A DNA stretch of 64,000 nt, from positions 1,178,001-1,242,000 of the forward strand of contig BLLK01000045.1 of NCBI GenBank assembly GCA_021927905.1, written 5' to 3'. A model generated the notes under the pieces. That model was not told the origin of the DNA. It ran no database searches and saw only the letters and a program-made list of their open reading frames with translations. The position numbers and the translations under genes were made by a program. Of this stretch, positions 44,788 through 56,493 are shown one piece after another. Numbering within the stretch: position 1 is the first letter of the stretch; each line of letters starts with the position of its first letter. This DNA comes from Chaetoceros tenuissimus. Its lineage: Eukaryota > Bacillariophyta > Thalassiosirophyceae > Chaetocerotales > Chaetocerotaceae.

Positions 44788-46124
44788 CTATTTGCGTGCG
44801 CGAACGTAACCATCGACATCGATTGGAGCCCAAACATTGGTCTTGTTCTCATCTTGAATCTCAATGCGATAAGCATTTCCATCATCCCATTGCTTGATAA
44901 TGATTCCATCAGCAAAATGGCCAATGTTGCACTGTACCTTGTCACCAACATTGAAACGAAGTTTATCGGAGACAATACAAGCCTTGAAGCAATCGCGGAG
45001 CCAGTCATGATCTAGATTTTTTCCAATGAAGACAAACACATTTTCTCTCTCGTCTTCTGGAATTCCCCAACGCATATCAGAGAAGTCACCATTGAAGAGC
45101 ATCCCTACTCCTTGAAAGATAAACTTTTGCTCCACTCCTTTCACAGAGAGAATTCCTTTGTAGCGATAAAGATTCGCACCCTCTTCAGTAATAAGACGTT
45201 GAATCCAGTTAGACAGCATGAGCTGGTTGATGTTACCCTTGATTCTACAAGAGACCGAGGACACAGTTTCGTCGTGCATATGCTCAGCATCTTCATCCAA
45301 AAACTCAGGATCAAAATCTAGAACTCTAGAAAGCTCAAAGGCCTGGATGTTGAGAAGTTCCTTTGGGTCGACCTTGGCATGCTGGCATCTCAATATGGAT
45401 GCAGTTGGATTCAGTTGCTTGATCTTGTCCTCAATTTCCTTGAGAGTTTTATCGTCAGCTAAATCAGTTTTGTTGAGTAGGACTTTATCGGCGAAGCAAA
45501 CCTGCTCCACTGATTCATTTTCTACTCCTTCTGGTTTCTCTTCTGCAAGACGGGTGAGGATCTCCTTTGCATCTACGACGGTGATCACACTATCAAGAGA
45601 GTAGTATTGCTGAATCGTTTCATCAACAAAGAAAGTCTGTACTACAGGAGCAGGGTCTGCAAGCCCAGTTGTTTCAATGATTACACCATCGAACTGATCG
45701 ATCCTTTTGTAGAGCTTCTTGAGGGCTTCAACAAGATCTCCACGAACAGTGCAACAAATACAACCATTCATTACTTCAATCACCTGTATAAGAGGACCAA
45801 AAAGATTATGTGAGCGCTGAAACAGTATGGGGAACCTAGATACAAAATGGTACCTACCTCTTCATCTACATTCTCACTAAGGGTTTGCTCATCCACACCA
45901 ATCTCCCCAAACTCATTTTCAATCACTGCGAATTTCATCTTGTGATTTCCATCGTTCAAGATGTGGTTCAACAATGTTGTCTTTCCTGAACCCAAAAACC
46001 CGGTGAGGACAGTTACTGGAATCTTCTTCTTGTCTGGCATATTTTGCAAAGTAGTAATAGTGGATAGATTTTGTTTAAAAAATGAGATCTTTGGCAATCT
46101 TCTGCGGAAGAAAAAATGATGCAT
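44788..46124 (-). CDS. COG0523/CobW-family metallochaperone GTPase (ZNG1-like)
   Basis: Two exons, 46124-45858 and 45783-44788 (74-nt intron), give 420 residues. Walker A is TGFLGSGKTT (41-50), the metal-binding motif GCICC is at 96-100, and VLLNKTDLAD is the NKxD guanine motif. The C-terminal CobW_C domain contains FQGVGMLFNGD and GKNLDHDWLRDCF. ZNG1-type members pass zinc to methionine aminopeptidase; others serve cobalt or iron proteins, so the metal is not certain. The first 28 residues (FFFRRRLPKISFFKQNLS) are basic and hydrophobic and could be a mitochondrial presequence; an inner Met at 29 gives a cytosolic form. The extreme C-terminus lies in a tudor-like segment ending VDGYVRARK. Confidence 0.91.
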
Positions 46125-46672
46125 AGGCCTTTTTTGTCAAATTACCAGGCCAAATGATATTTTGGCATTATTTTTTCACTAGGCCTTTTCCGTTCTAGTT
46201 GTGACATGGTAAACAATTTTTACACAGATAATTTATTCTGGAAACCTTTCTTTTCTCAATGTAAAACTTGTGCTGGCTCTACCCCCTCAGAGAACAGCAC
46301 TAGATTACCATCTTCTACATAGCAGCTTTAGACTGACCATTTGCGTCCGCATGCTGAGGCATCTGGTAATCCATTTGACACTTACAAGGAAAGAATGTTA
46401 ACTCCCAACCTGACGAATGATAGAGCCTAATTATAATGGTGGACATATTCGTCGAGTACGAGTAACACAATGACGGGGACTGGGACAATAGCATTGTAAC
46501 TAGCTAATCAGTAGAGCCTTTCCGAAATGCCTTGCGTTTTGACAGTGAAATTGAGAATGAACGTCTCTCCTAATAATTTGTAAACTAAATTCAGTGAATC
46601 TCTCTTACTTGTTGTCGTCATTAGTAGAATTGTTTAAATAGTCTAGTAAAGTCTCTACTCATGGCTAGGTGG
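46125..46672. other. Intergenic region
   Basis: 548 bp between the COG0523 gene start and the 3' end of PEX1. Contains two AGGCCTTTT words near 46125 and 46182. No gene seen. Confidence 0.45.
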
Positions 46673-49600
46673 TTATTTTAATGCTGTTTTGAGTGGCACT
46701 TCTGAAGGTTGGATACTTTGAAGACCTCGGAATGGATTGTATATCGACGTGAAAAAAGTGTAATCTGCATCTGAGAGAGAAGGCTTTGTAGATTTGAATG
46801 CATCTATGAGTGCTTTTAATGATATCTTTGGTCTTGCCTTTGTACAACCCCCTTCCAAAACTTCATGGACAGCAATTAGGTGCGCAGTATCAAGCACACC
46901 CTTCAAATCAGCAGGCGAGAATCTTCTAAATGGAATTTTTTCTTGTTCCAGAACTGTCAAGATGGCGCCAGATGATACTGCCTGCTGAAGATTTTCAGCC
47001 AATTCCTTCGTGCAACAGATTTTTACGAAAATGTCCACCCATTCCTCATCATTTTCAGAATAACCAATAAAAATATGTTTCTCCAAACGTCCTGGTCGAA
47101 TAAGGGCAGGGTCAATTTTATCAGGGCGCGAGGAAGCCGCTACTATGTAGACAATCTTGTCCGAGTCACTTCCTTGCACTTCGACACCATCAAGAAACGT
47201 CAGAAGCTGATTGACAACTCTATCTGTCACTCCAGTATTATCAGAGCCTCGTCGTGGGGCTAAAGCATCAAATTCGTCGAGGAAGAGTATCGCAGGAGCA
47301 GCAGCGTATGCTCTCTCGAAAAGAAGCCTGACCTTTGCTTCGGATGCCCCGATATATTTGTCAAGAAGCTCCGGTCCTCTACATGTAACCAAATTAAAGT
47401 TGCATTCTTTTGCCAATGCTGGAACAATCATACTTTTACCACATCCACTGTAGCCGTATAAAAGTATTCCACGAGGGGTAGGAATCGGAGACTGCTTGAA
47501 AATCTTGTGATATTTCATAGGCTTCAATACAAGCGAAGATAATTGCATCTTTGCATTAAAAATTCCGCCAACACTATCCCAAGTCTCGTAGGACACAGTT
47601 TGCTCCAGACCCAACACTTCGCTTGTAATTGGTGAGTGTTCACATAGAATCCTTTTCACATCTTCATCGGAAGGGGTAACTTTCTTAAGCTTAAGAATTT
47701 GAAAACGCATAAGAAGTTTTGAGGCAATATGCTTCAAATCAGCTGGAATGAAACCATTCATGAGATTGACATGAGCGCTCATGTCCACGATGTCATTGCA
47801 AGAATTTCCAATCATTTGTGTAATGATATCACATTTATCTTTGCCTGTAATGTCGGGAACTTTAAATTTGCACCAAAATGTATCAAGGGAAGTGAGGGAT
47901 GGATGTAAATTGGACTCATCAATACAAGTAGCCATCACAGCAACATTCCTCCTAGATAGTTCACAAAGCAGAAATCTAAGGTAATCGGCAAGCAATTTAC
48001 TTTGATTTTCTAGGGTCGGATTGGGCCTTTCTGATGGTTGTGAGCTGGAATCCTGACCATGATATGAAGATCCAGCATTCGGCATGAGGTCGTCAAGGTT
48101 ATCAAGTATGATAACTGCTCCACGTGATCGAATTGAGCATGCTTTTGTTGCTTCCGCAATAATTGCTTGTAGAATCCCTTTCATGGTGACATGATTAGAT
48201 TGCAATTTCTTGCAGTCAACATACTTTGTAGAGCAATACCGCTTTTGCCTCAAAGTAGCAGCGATGACAAGAGAGTAATAAGATCGACCAGAACCACTTT
48301 CCCCAAATATTAAAACGTTATTCGACCCCGACCTTGACTCTGAATCAATAGGTGAGTTGAATAGATGATTTTCAATATTATTGATAGAGCTGAGATATCT
48401 ACTAGTCGGTAAATTTCTGGGAAGCAAATTTAATTTGTCATCAAGATACCGAGCGTCCACTGCCTTCTCTTCAATAATGGGTTCACCGGCGATGAGTTCA
48501 TTGAAACTTAGCAGCAAGGTTGAAGACGGATACTCTTTATCATCTTTCTCGGACTTTGATGCTGATGATATGTGCAATTTATATGAATAAATATTGGAAA
48601 GATGCTCTATGAAAATAATACTCCCTTCACAAAGATATACTTCATTCTCAAATTCTGACTCCATGTGGAATAAATGGTCCTTGATATCACTCTTTGATAG
48701 GAATCGGGAGGAGAACGGATTATACTCTGGACATCCATCATCTGGGCGATGCCATTCTTCCATCTTGGAATAAGAAACATTTATCGGGTACAGTGTGGGA
48801 ACAATCTTCAATGACTTGCTAAAGTTGCACGAGCTGCTACATCTTTTTCTTACTTCGTTTTTCGACAATAATCGTACTTGAATATTATCTACGAGCACTT
48901 CACTTGTCAATTGCATCCTTGTAGCACCGTGAAGGACTGATAAAAGAAACAGAGATTCAGTCAGATTTCGAAATTTACAAATAAAAACATTGAAACACGT
49001 AAACATCGGATTTCTCTCTGACCCACGACACGAGGTCATGGTCTAGTTTTGTTTCCGCCCAACTTATACAGCTATCTCAGTATTAGCATGGAATGTAATC
49101 ATCCTCGAGAAACCCAGTTCTAGATCACCCCACGAATTTCATGCTACTTACCGATTGCATCCAAAGGAACCAATTCGAGTGACTGTAATTGTACGATAGC
49201 TAAAATACAATCTTTTTCATCTGTCTCATAGTTCTTATTGTCGATTTTCAACTCTGCAATAGCATCAGAAGAATCGAAAGAAGAAGATGGCGCAGAATCA
49301 GTGTCAATTGGCACTGCAGTTTCCAAACCAGCAATTTTGTAAAGTGTGGAGGGATGCACGAAAGCAGTGAAAATGGATGGACAGGGTAATAAACTATCGA
49401 GAGTATCTTTCGCAAATAAAGTATTTAGTTGTTTCATTGCAGGAGAGAAATCCTCACAATTAGGAAGTAATGTCAAAGAGTCGCTCCATTTATAGATAAC
49501 TTCTGCATTTTCATCAGACTCAAACTTTCTTGGCTTTGGAGTTACAATCACCTCGGTGTCAGCTACTAGACGCATGTAATCTTTTAGTCCAAATCCTTGT

Positions 49601-50330
49601 TCTTTGACTCGCACTTTGATAACGCTGTTTCCAACATGTAACTGTATTATCTGGTTAGGATATACAATAGAAACTTGATTTAACAAAGCTCCTCCTTCTA
49701 GTTCATGTGCATATATCTCCATTAGTTCCCATTCACTAGTTGAAAAAGGTTCAATCTCAACAGAATGGGCATCCATAACGAATGGGAGTACTTCTACTGT
49801 CACATAATCGGGTGTTATGTCCAGTGCTTCAGCCAATTCGTTGGTCACATCGACGGTACTACCTGAAGGGATAACAAAAAAAGAACATATGTTAGATTTG
49901 TGAATATTTCATATAAATATAGAGCCATACATGTGCAGGAAACAGTGAACAAAATCTCGGGAGGAAGGCAACAATTATGTTATTCGACATGGTCACTTAA
50001 GACAAAAATTACTGGATCATCATCGATTTCTTCACTGTTAGTCATGAGGGAAATAAGCGTCAATTGAAATTACATACCTAATTCTGTTTCTCCTCCATTA
50101 TATGAACAGTAGATGTAATTTCCACAATCTGATGTTATTTTCAGAGGTAGAAATTGAATATTGGAAGGATCTTCAAACAAGATATTCCAATTGCAATCAT
50201 CTTCTTGGGAATTTCCGACACATGAAATACATGATTCGTACAAGTACTGTACAGTCAAAGGGTGAAGCCTAACAAATGATGTCGATTGACCATCAGGAGT
50301 TTTCTCTCGGATATGGAGTTTCAGCTTCAT
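46673..50330 (-). CDS. PEX1: Peroxisome biogenesis factor 1 (PEX1) AAA ATPase
   Basis: Three exons: 50330-50078, 49862-49152 and 48936-46673; both introns are 215 nt and GT-AG. The protein is 1075 residues. The N-terminal double-psi-barrel domain shows SFVRLHPLTVQYL and, in exon 2, VEIEPFSTSEWELMEIYAHELE, typical of PEX1. D1 has a degenerate Walker A (FGESGSGRS, about residue 530) and Walker B IILDNLDDL; D2 has GYSGCGKS (about 810), FLDEFDAL and the SRH SSRPDKIDPALIRPGR. PEX1 and PEX6 form the hexamer that pulls ubiquitinated PEX5 from the peroxisome membrane. The D1 site is inactive-looking, as in other PEX1 proteins, while D2 is intact. The start is the ATG opening MKLKLHIREKTP. Confidence 0.93.
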
Positions 50331-51350
50331 CTCACATTTAGATTGTCATCATGAATGAGGTCATATTCTAGCGAATACAAATTTCCGGAGATTTCATAGA
50401 GAAGGATTTTATTGTATGCTTTTGTTTCTGACTCCTCTGCAATCTATTTGTACTCGCATTAGAATTTAATTGCACCTTATCCAGTCGAAGCTTCGTCGAT
50501 GTTCAATGTTGTGATGTGTGAGAGATGGGAGGTTGTTGAGATCCAGTGGATATTTTTCTGTAAAGTACTCATAACCCTTTCCTGTCGTCCATTCATCTTA
50601 TCTTCACCTTGTCCATTCCAAGTTGACACCTCTGACGTCATAATGTCTGAAGATTCAAAATCTCTGCTTACCCGTGGGATGATGATGATGGAGCATTCTT
50701 CTCATACCGTTTCGTGTACGTACGTATGATTGCGTAAAAATTATGTAAGAGTAATTGGTCTAACAATGGTAGTAATCCATCAGCTTGATAATCCTTACTG
50801 GCAACTAATCTTCATCACTCATGAAATAGATGAATTCACAGAGCTTATTCTTATTCTTTCTTTTCCTTGCAACAGTGAGGCGATGTTATCATGTCTCACT
50901 GGACTGACGAAAAGACCGAAGAATCTCCACCTTTTTCAAAATGCCGGACAAATCTCGCTCCTTTTTGATACAATGATGTTTCAAACATATAGAGTATTGT
51001 GAAGACTTTTGCATTCCCCTATACAAATATTTAGTTTAATATTTTGCATGTTTATGTTGATCCTATGTACATCATCATTATATATTTGTTTGTGTACGGT
51101 ATATGGTATATATAGCAACAGCATTGTTCGTGTCCTCGTAGCTCAGCATTTTCGAGAAAATTGCATAAGAATCTAGGCAAGGAACGAACAATACACCGGA
51201 TCCCTTTGAAAAGTACAATCTTTCAAAAGGAAGGATATATATATTGAAACAACTGATGTCAGGTTGTTCGATATCGTCATATTTCATCAATTTGTGCATA
51301 TTTTTGGTTGGGCCCTAGACTATGACAATCATAGTTAGAACCCCAACGCT
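50331..51350. other. Intergenic region with possible short exons
   Basis: About 1 kb between the PEX1 start and the small orphan gene. TGACGTCA at 50633-50640 is followed two bases later by an ATG that opens a 28-codon frame (MSEDSKSLLTRGMMMMEH), ending in a GTACGTACGTA palindrome. A second coding-like stretch (50875-51002) has LTKRPKNLHLFQNAGQISLL after a CAACAG acceptor. They could be two exons of a small plus-strand gene, but the junction is not clear, so this is not called as a gene. Confidence 0.3.
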
Positions 51351-51809
51351 TTACTTTTCCTCTCTGTGTTCCCTCTTCAGTTTCTTCTTTGCCGTTCGTG
51401 CTTTTTGTATTCTATGTGTTATGAAGAAATGCAAGTGTGTTAGTTCCAATGTATACATTAGAATATGTAATTCATAAACCCACTGTCATAGTGATCAAAC
51501 TTACCTGTGGTACATTGCCCAAGTAGATTGGTTATACATCTCAACCAAGTGAGTTTCAGCTTCTTTCTCTTCTAAATTCAATTGAGCATTAGGGCAGGGA
51601 ATTGGCATTGAAGGCTTTATTTGCTTGGATGAGTCTTCTGCTTTTCCTGGAGATTCTGTTCGAATCATGAGGTTGTTCTCATCACACCTCATCATCATTT
51701 GTTCTTCATCCAGATCTCTTGAGGCATTTGATGATGTATCCACAGATGGAGGAGGTGGTTTCCTTTTGCTAGATTTATTGACTCGCATTAGAACGTCAGT
51801 CCAGTGCAT
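51351..51809 (-). CDS. Small orphan protein with a C-terminal STWAMYHRI motif
   Basis: Two exons, 51809-51505 and 51411-51351 (93-nt intron, GTAAG and ATAG), give 121 residues. The N-terminal part is Ser/Pro-rich with KRKPPPPSVD, the middle acidic. The conserved-looking end is HLVEMYNQSTWAMYHRI followed by the basic QKARTAKKKLKREHREEK. Many uncharacterised diatom proteins contain a WxMYxRI block near the C-terminus; I cannot name a function. No signal peptide. The extension into exon 2 is supported by phase and by the MYHRI motif crossing the splice. Confidence 0.68.
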
Positions 51810-52429
51810 TTGGTAATTTGATACTTAGTAATGTAATGAAGTGAAGTGGAATTTTTGAGCATGATGGATGGTGGATGGTTGTTAGTTTCCGAACACTCTC
51901 GGAACAAGCTGGAGTTCCGAAACCGAAAGAAGCAGTAATAGTAGTAGGGCACAACGGAGTTTTGCTGACGTCATGAATCGGCTAAGATTCAAGAAATTTG
52001 AGTCAGTCGTCGAGCGTCGGAGTCGAGCAGGAGTTGAGGTACGAGTAAGTACGTACAATGCTGGTACATCCGTCATCCGTCGAAGGATGGTGTCGTCACA
52101 GCAGCAAACTACTTTCTAGCCTACTACGTAGGTAGCTAGCTAGTTGAAAATTGAAACGATAGATCGATGTGAGAGGACTGCCTGTTGGTGAACTGTCATT
52201 GTTGTCAAAGAAACTACGTATCTTGAATCTACTATGGTACTGCTCGTTGAGCATGATATGCCTTTTAAAACTTTTGTCCCATCACATTAATTCATATTAA
52301 ATGTATTCATGTATATTTACAATGATCTATTCAATAATGTAGTACCGTAATAATAGTGATCACATGAACAAAGAATCCCAAAATATTCCAAGCAAACTTA
52401 TGGTAACATTTATTTACGTACAGCAACTC
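51810..52429. other. Intergenic region rich in palindromic words
   Basis: 620 bp: promoter of the small orphan and 3' side of the TRIC-like gene. TGACGTCA at 51966-51973, GTACGTAC at 52049-52056, TAGCTAGCTAG at 52133-52143 and TACGTAC at 52415-52421. No gene seen. Confidence 0.5.
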
Positions 52430-53387
52430 CTAGACCTCATTATCTTTTTCAGTCTCCCATGTATGTAATTTAACATCATGTTTAATTGCAATGAAGCGAC
52501 TGCCTAAACATATGGCCATTGCTGAAAAAATTCTTCCTGAAGCAGAGAAATTCAATTTTCTTGCAAGTAGATACGTGAAAGATCCGGCTAGTGCAGGTTG
52601 TGCGTATACTTCAGCATTGGAATGTACTATACGAACAGGTCTACCACATAAAAAGTCAATCCACCGAATGTTGAGGTCGCCATTCCGCAAATGGAGGAGA
52701 CGACCATCGGCATCCCTGCTCTTACACCATTTTGGGCACCTATAATAGCAAACGCTGCAAGTCCAATAGAGTCAAATGTATCCAAAGCCAAGTCAAGCTC
52801 ATCATAATATGAGTCTTGAGAATTTCCATCAGCTGAAGTTTCCATTTGTTCCAATTTCTGCAGTCGTCTTTTTTCTTTCCATTCTAAAACATATGGCCAC
52901 GAGAAGAATGTTGCGAAACCAGTTAGTATTGACATCCAAATATATTCTGTTTCACTGGTCCAAAACGGTCGCCTAGCGAGAAAGACAGCATCTCTGATTG
53001 TGCCTCCACCTACAGCAGTGACCATGGCTACAATCGAACATCCAAACACATCTAAACCACTCTGTGCCGCTGTGATTGCTCTATTGTCCCACCATAATCT
53101 AGCATTCTTAATATACCCCCAGGAGAATTAAGATTTGGAAATCTTGAGAGAGAATCATCATCTCTTCCTCTACTTCTTGGGGCATTAAGATAACTCGAGT
53201 CTTCTACCATATTATTATCATCTTGCTTCGACTTCGGTTGCCTTGATTTGTCATTCTTTTTTTGTTCAACAACTTTTCTCACGTTTTTGATTGTGCTAGG
53301 TTCACGTCTTCCAACCCCAGCGGCTAAGTCTCTTTTCAATATGAGAATGTTTTTCGCTCCAGGTCGGAATAAGCTTCTTGCAATCAT
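52430..53387 (-). pseudogene. UPF0126/TRIC-type glycine-transporter-fold membrane protein, probably decayed
   Basis: Recognisable pieces in order: ILRMLDYGGTI, AITAAQSGLDVFG, AMVTAVGGGTIRD and a second half SICGMATSTFGG then DFLCGRPVRIVHSNAEVYAQ. This is the two-fold repeat of the bacterial YadS-like UPF0126 family (trimeric channel fold), usually about 200 residues with seven helices. The conserved sequence is spread over three frames. Near 53065 the residues after GTI appear to be missing about 4 nt, and near 52645 about 7 nt are missing just before the DFLCG motif. Splicing cannot restore deleted bases, so two small deletions are the simple reading. Assembly error or a neofunctionalised product remain possible. 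A 70-residue basic/acidic N-terminal extension (from 53387) is not conserved. Confidence 0.55.
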
Positions 53388-53788
53388 TTCTCTGTTTTGT
53401 TTGAATACTCTTCATTCTTCTGCTATTGAAGATGGATACTGAGGAGGAAATAGGAAAACGGAAAACGAAGATCAAAGGACAAAAAAGAAGAAGAAGAAAT
53501 ACGTACGTTCCTTATCTAGCTAGTTATCTTACACACTAGCTAGTTAGGAGGTACCTACCGTATTATTTTTTACTTTTGCGTTTTGCTTCGATTTCTATAA
53601 AAAGGAAAAATAACCAATGACGACGTCTCATTATTCTTTGTGAGTAGATGTACACCTCTATTATTGACGCTCTGATGCTGTGCTATACATACTACTTCGT
53701 TGAAGAAATAAATCTACGTAAAAAATTAATTCAAGATGGGGACTTTCGAATTTTCATCAAAAATGTATTTATTTGCATCTCTTCTTTA
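53388..53788. other. Intergenic region
   Basis: 401 bp: promoter of the UPF0126-like gene and 3' side of the ankyrin-VASt gene. Contains TACGTACGT (53500-53508) and two CTAGCTAG words (53516-53523 and 53536-53543). No gene seen. Confidence 0.5.
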
Positions 53789-56493
53789 TTAAAGCAAGGA
53801 TTCTTCAGCTTCAGCTTTCTCCCGTAAAGCATGTTCACAAATCACTTCTCCTTTTGCTACAAAGAAATCAGTCACGCCGTCATACATAGCATTCTTAATT
53901 TTCCATGCTACCATAGGCGGGCGACCAATAAAGTTTGCTTCCACGGAAGCAATCATTTTGCATTTGTTATAGCCCATATCATGAAAGATCGTTTGTACAT
54001 GACATTCAAAAGTGTTACCAAATGGAACGTCTGGATTGACTGTTACTTTCTTTATCACAAATGCATACTCATTGTATTCTTCAATGGTTTGAGTTTCGTA
54101 AGCCATGTTAGCGGCTACCATTCCAGACTTCGGCATCAGATAGGAACACTTCCGTTCTGCCCCAACGATGTCACTTTTAGCCATCTCTTCTCCTGAAAGA
54201 GAATGATCTCCAATAATGTCATTACATCTATCCCATGGCTCCAGTGTCACCCTATAATAGTTAAAATTTTTAGAATATCAGTTATATGTAACGTGAACAA
54301 AGAACAAAGAAGAACTTACTGACTGTATCCAAGCTTTGTTTGAAGCACTTCTTTTGAAAGGAACTTCGAGTCTCTATGTAACATTGCCCATCTTAATCTT
54401 CTAAATCCAACTGGAAGTTCCAATTCCACGCATATATGTTGAAAATTTACAGGAAGTTGATAACCTCGTGGTTTCTCCACTTTGTCCAAATCTGCCATAA
54501 CTGGCTTTCCAAGAGCAGATAACCCACTTTGTTTAATGGCACTAGTGAATCGAATTATATTGTTGAGCTTTGTCCAAGATCGTTTGGCATCAAATTCCTC
54601 CTTGATGGTATGTAATTCAACCTCCCGCATTGATGTACTATTCAATGTCATCAGGGTGGCATTCGTGATTTGCTTACTCTTGCGCCTATTCTTTTCAAAA
54701 GAATTCATTATATCATAGGCTGCAAAAATATTTTGAGTTGGATCTTCATCAATATTACGAATATATTCACTGATCCTTTCCATTTCTTCATCCTTACTGG
54801 GAGACTTTAATAATGCATCATCATGAGGCTTTTTATTTCTTTTCCCAGCGATCATAAATCTTGCAATATCCATCGCCTTTCGTCCTTTGTCTGTTTTCAA
54901 CCCTAAACACTCCGGATCTGCCGTGACTATTGTTTCTATGACATCAGGGGGAGCACCAGATAATACTGCGAGATGCAATGGACTAAGACAACTCTCCATA
55001 TCATAATCTGTAGATTCAATTTCATCCATGCCCTCATCATTGGAAGGAGAAGAGAACAACGAAAGTGCACTCCAAAAATTTGTAGGTCCACAAGTGGCAG
55101 TGGAAAAGTCATCAATATCTTCTTTATATGGATCTTCAGTTTTCAAGTCCCCGTTCACTTCATCTTTGGCCCCTTTATTAACAAATTCTGTAGTTTGTGG
55201 TCGATACTCTGATCTCTGTACAAATCTCAACGAGTTCACATCAAATGGAATTTTTAAATGGCATTTCATCATAACACTTTCAGGGCACTCATCGATCAAT
55301 CTCTGTATTGCGTACAAGTTTCTACCTCCACTGTAGCATGCCAAATGAAGTGGTAAACACATCTCTTTGTTTGTAACTGTTACACCGTGCAAGTATCTGT
55401 CTAGCAAACAATCCAAAACTCTATCATCAATTCCACATCCAATCTTACACCTACATGCTGAATGGAGCGGCAAGTCTCTCTTTTGATTTTTCATTGTGAC
55501 GGCCATTGGTCCTTTCGCAATCAAATGTCTCACAATTAAGTCTTCTGAGTAGTGCTTCTCACATGCAACATGCAAAGTCGTATTCAATGTATCTTCGGTA
55601 GGAAACTCATTCATTAAAGTGCCAAATTCAGCAATTAGCGCAGATTTGGACTGAACCGACGAATCGGAGGCAGCGGAAGCATCATCGTCATCACGAGATC
55701 TAGATTTTGCAAACTTGAATTTCATCTTTGCAAATCGCTTTTTGCGTCGTCGAGTGCGAGGCTTCTCTTCCATGGGACTATAGCGTCCGTTACGCAGATG
55801 AACTCGCTGACTGCTTGTAGTACTTGGACTGCTATCATTTGTCATATCCAATTCATTACGATTTTCACTTTCTTCATCCTCATCGTTTGAACGCTTCTTC
55901 TTGAAAGTGAGAAGACCAGGCAATTTCTTGGTCTTTCGTCTAGTGGCTTCTACTGCTCCTGCAGTTGGAGATGAAAATGTTGTCAAATGTGAGGTCACTG
56001 ATTTGCTTGTAGACGGACTTGTTTTAGCAGATCTATCAGTATCAAATGATTGATTGGTACGCATGGATTCTTTTACAGAATTTGGGCTTGCACGTTCATT
56101 GCTTTTGTGATACGATTTGGTATGCGTAGCGTAATTTGAAACTTTATTTCTAGCATTTCGACGAGGATTATATGAGTTGGTGTGATGATTATGACGATGA
56201 CTATGATGATGACCATAGCTCCTGGTATTTCTATTGTTGTGTATGCTTCTCTCTTTCTCTCTATCAGTCAAACCTTTCAAAGCTCGCCTTCCCGAACTCG
56301 ATTGAGTCAGAGCAGTACCAGGTCTTTTGTCATGACTGCTTCTTGACCTGTTTCGATAGTTTGATGCTGCACTCAATCTGCTTGAATATGAGGCATTATC
56401 TCCTTGGCTATGGCTCATTGTGCTTGGTGTTTTTGTGCTTTCTTCAGCAGAAGATGACATACTGATTAAAAAAAAATCTGTCATCTTGTTCAT
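53789..56493 (-). CDS. Ankyrin-repeat protein with C-terminal VASt lipid-transfer domain
   Basis: Two exons, 56493-54320 and 54251-53789 (68-nt intron), encode 878 residues. The N-terminal 280 residues are Ser/Arg/Asn-rich and disordered, with a His-rich run (SYGHHHSHRHNHHTNSY). Ankyrin units lie at about 285-410 (NTTLHVACEKHYSEDLIV, LPLHSACRCK, LPLHLACYSGG) and 500-540 (LSPLHLAVLSGAPPDVIE). From about 688 to 865 is a VASt domain: WAMLHRDSKFLSKEVLQTK, ERKCSYLMPKSGM, VTVNPDVPFGNTFECHVQT and ASVEANFIGRPPM. VASt binds sterols in the Aster/Lam contact-site proteins, normally beside a GRAM domain and a membrane helix; neither is seen here. The start may instead be MSSSAEESTK at 56460. Confidence 0.83.

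Noticed and set aside
48937-50077. Both PEX1 introns are exactly 215 nt long
   Set aside because: The two sequences were read side by side and are not similar, so the equal length is a coincidence.
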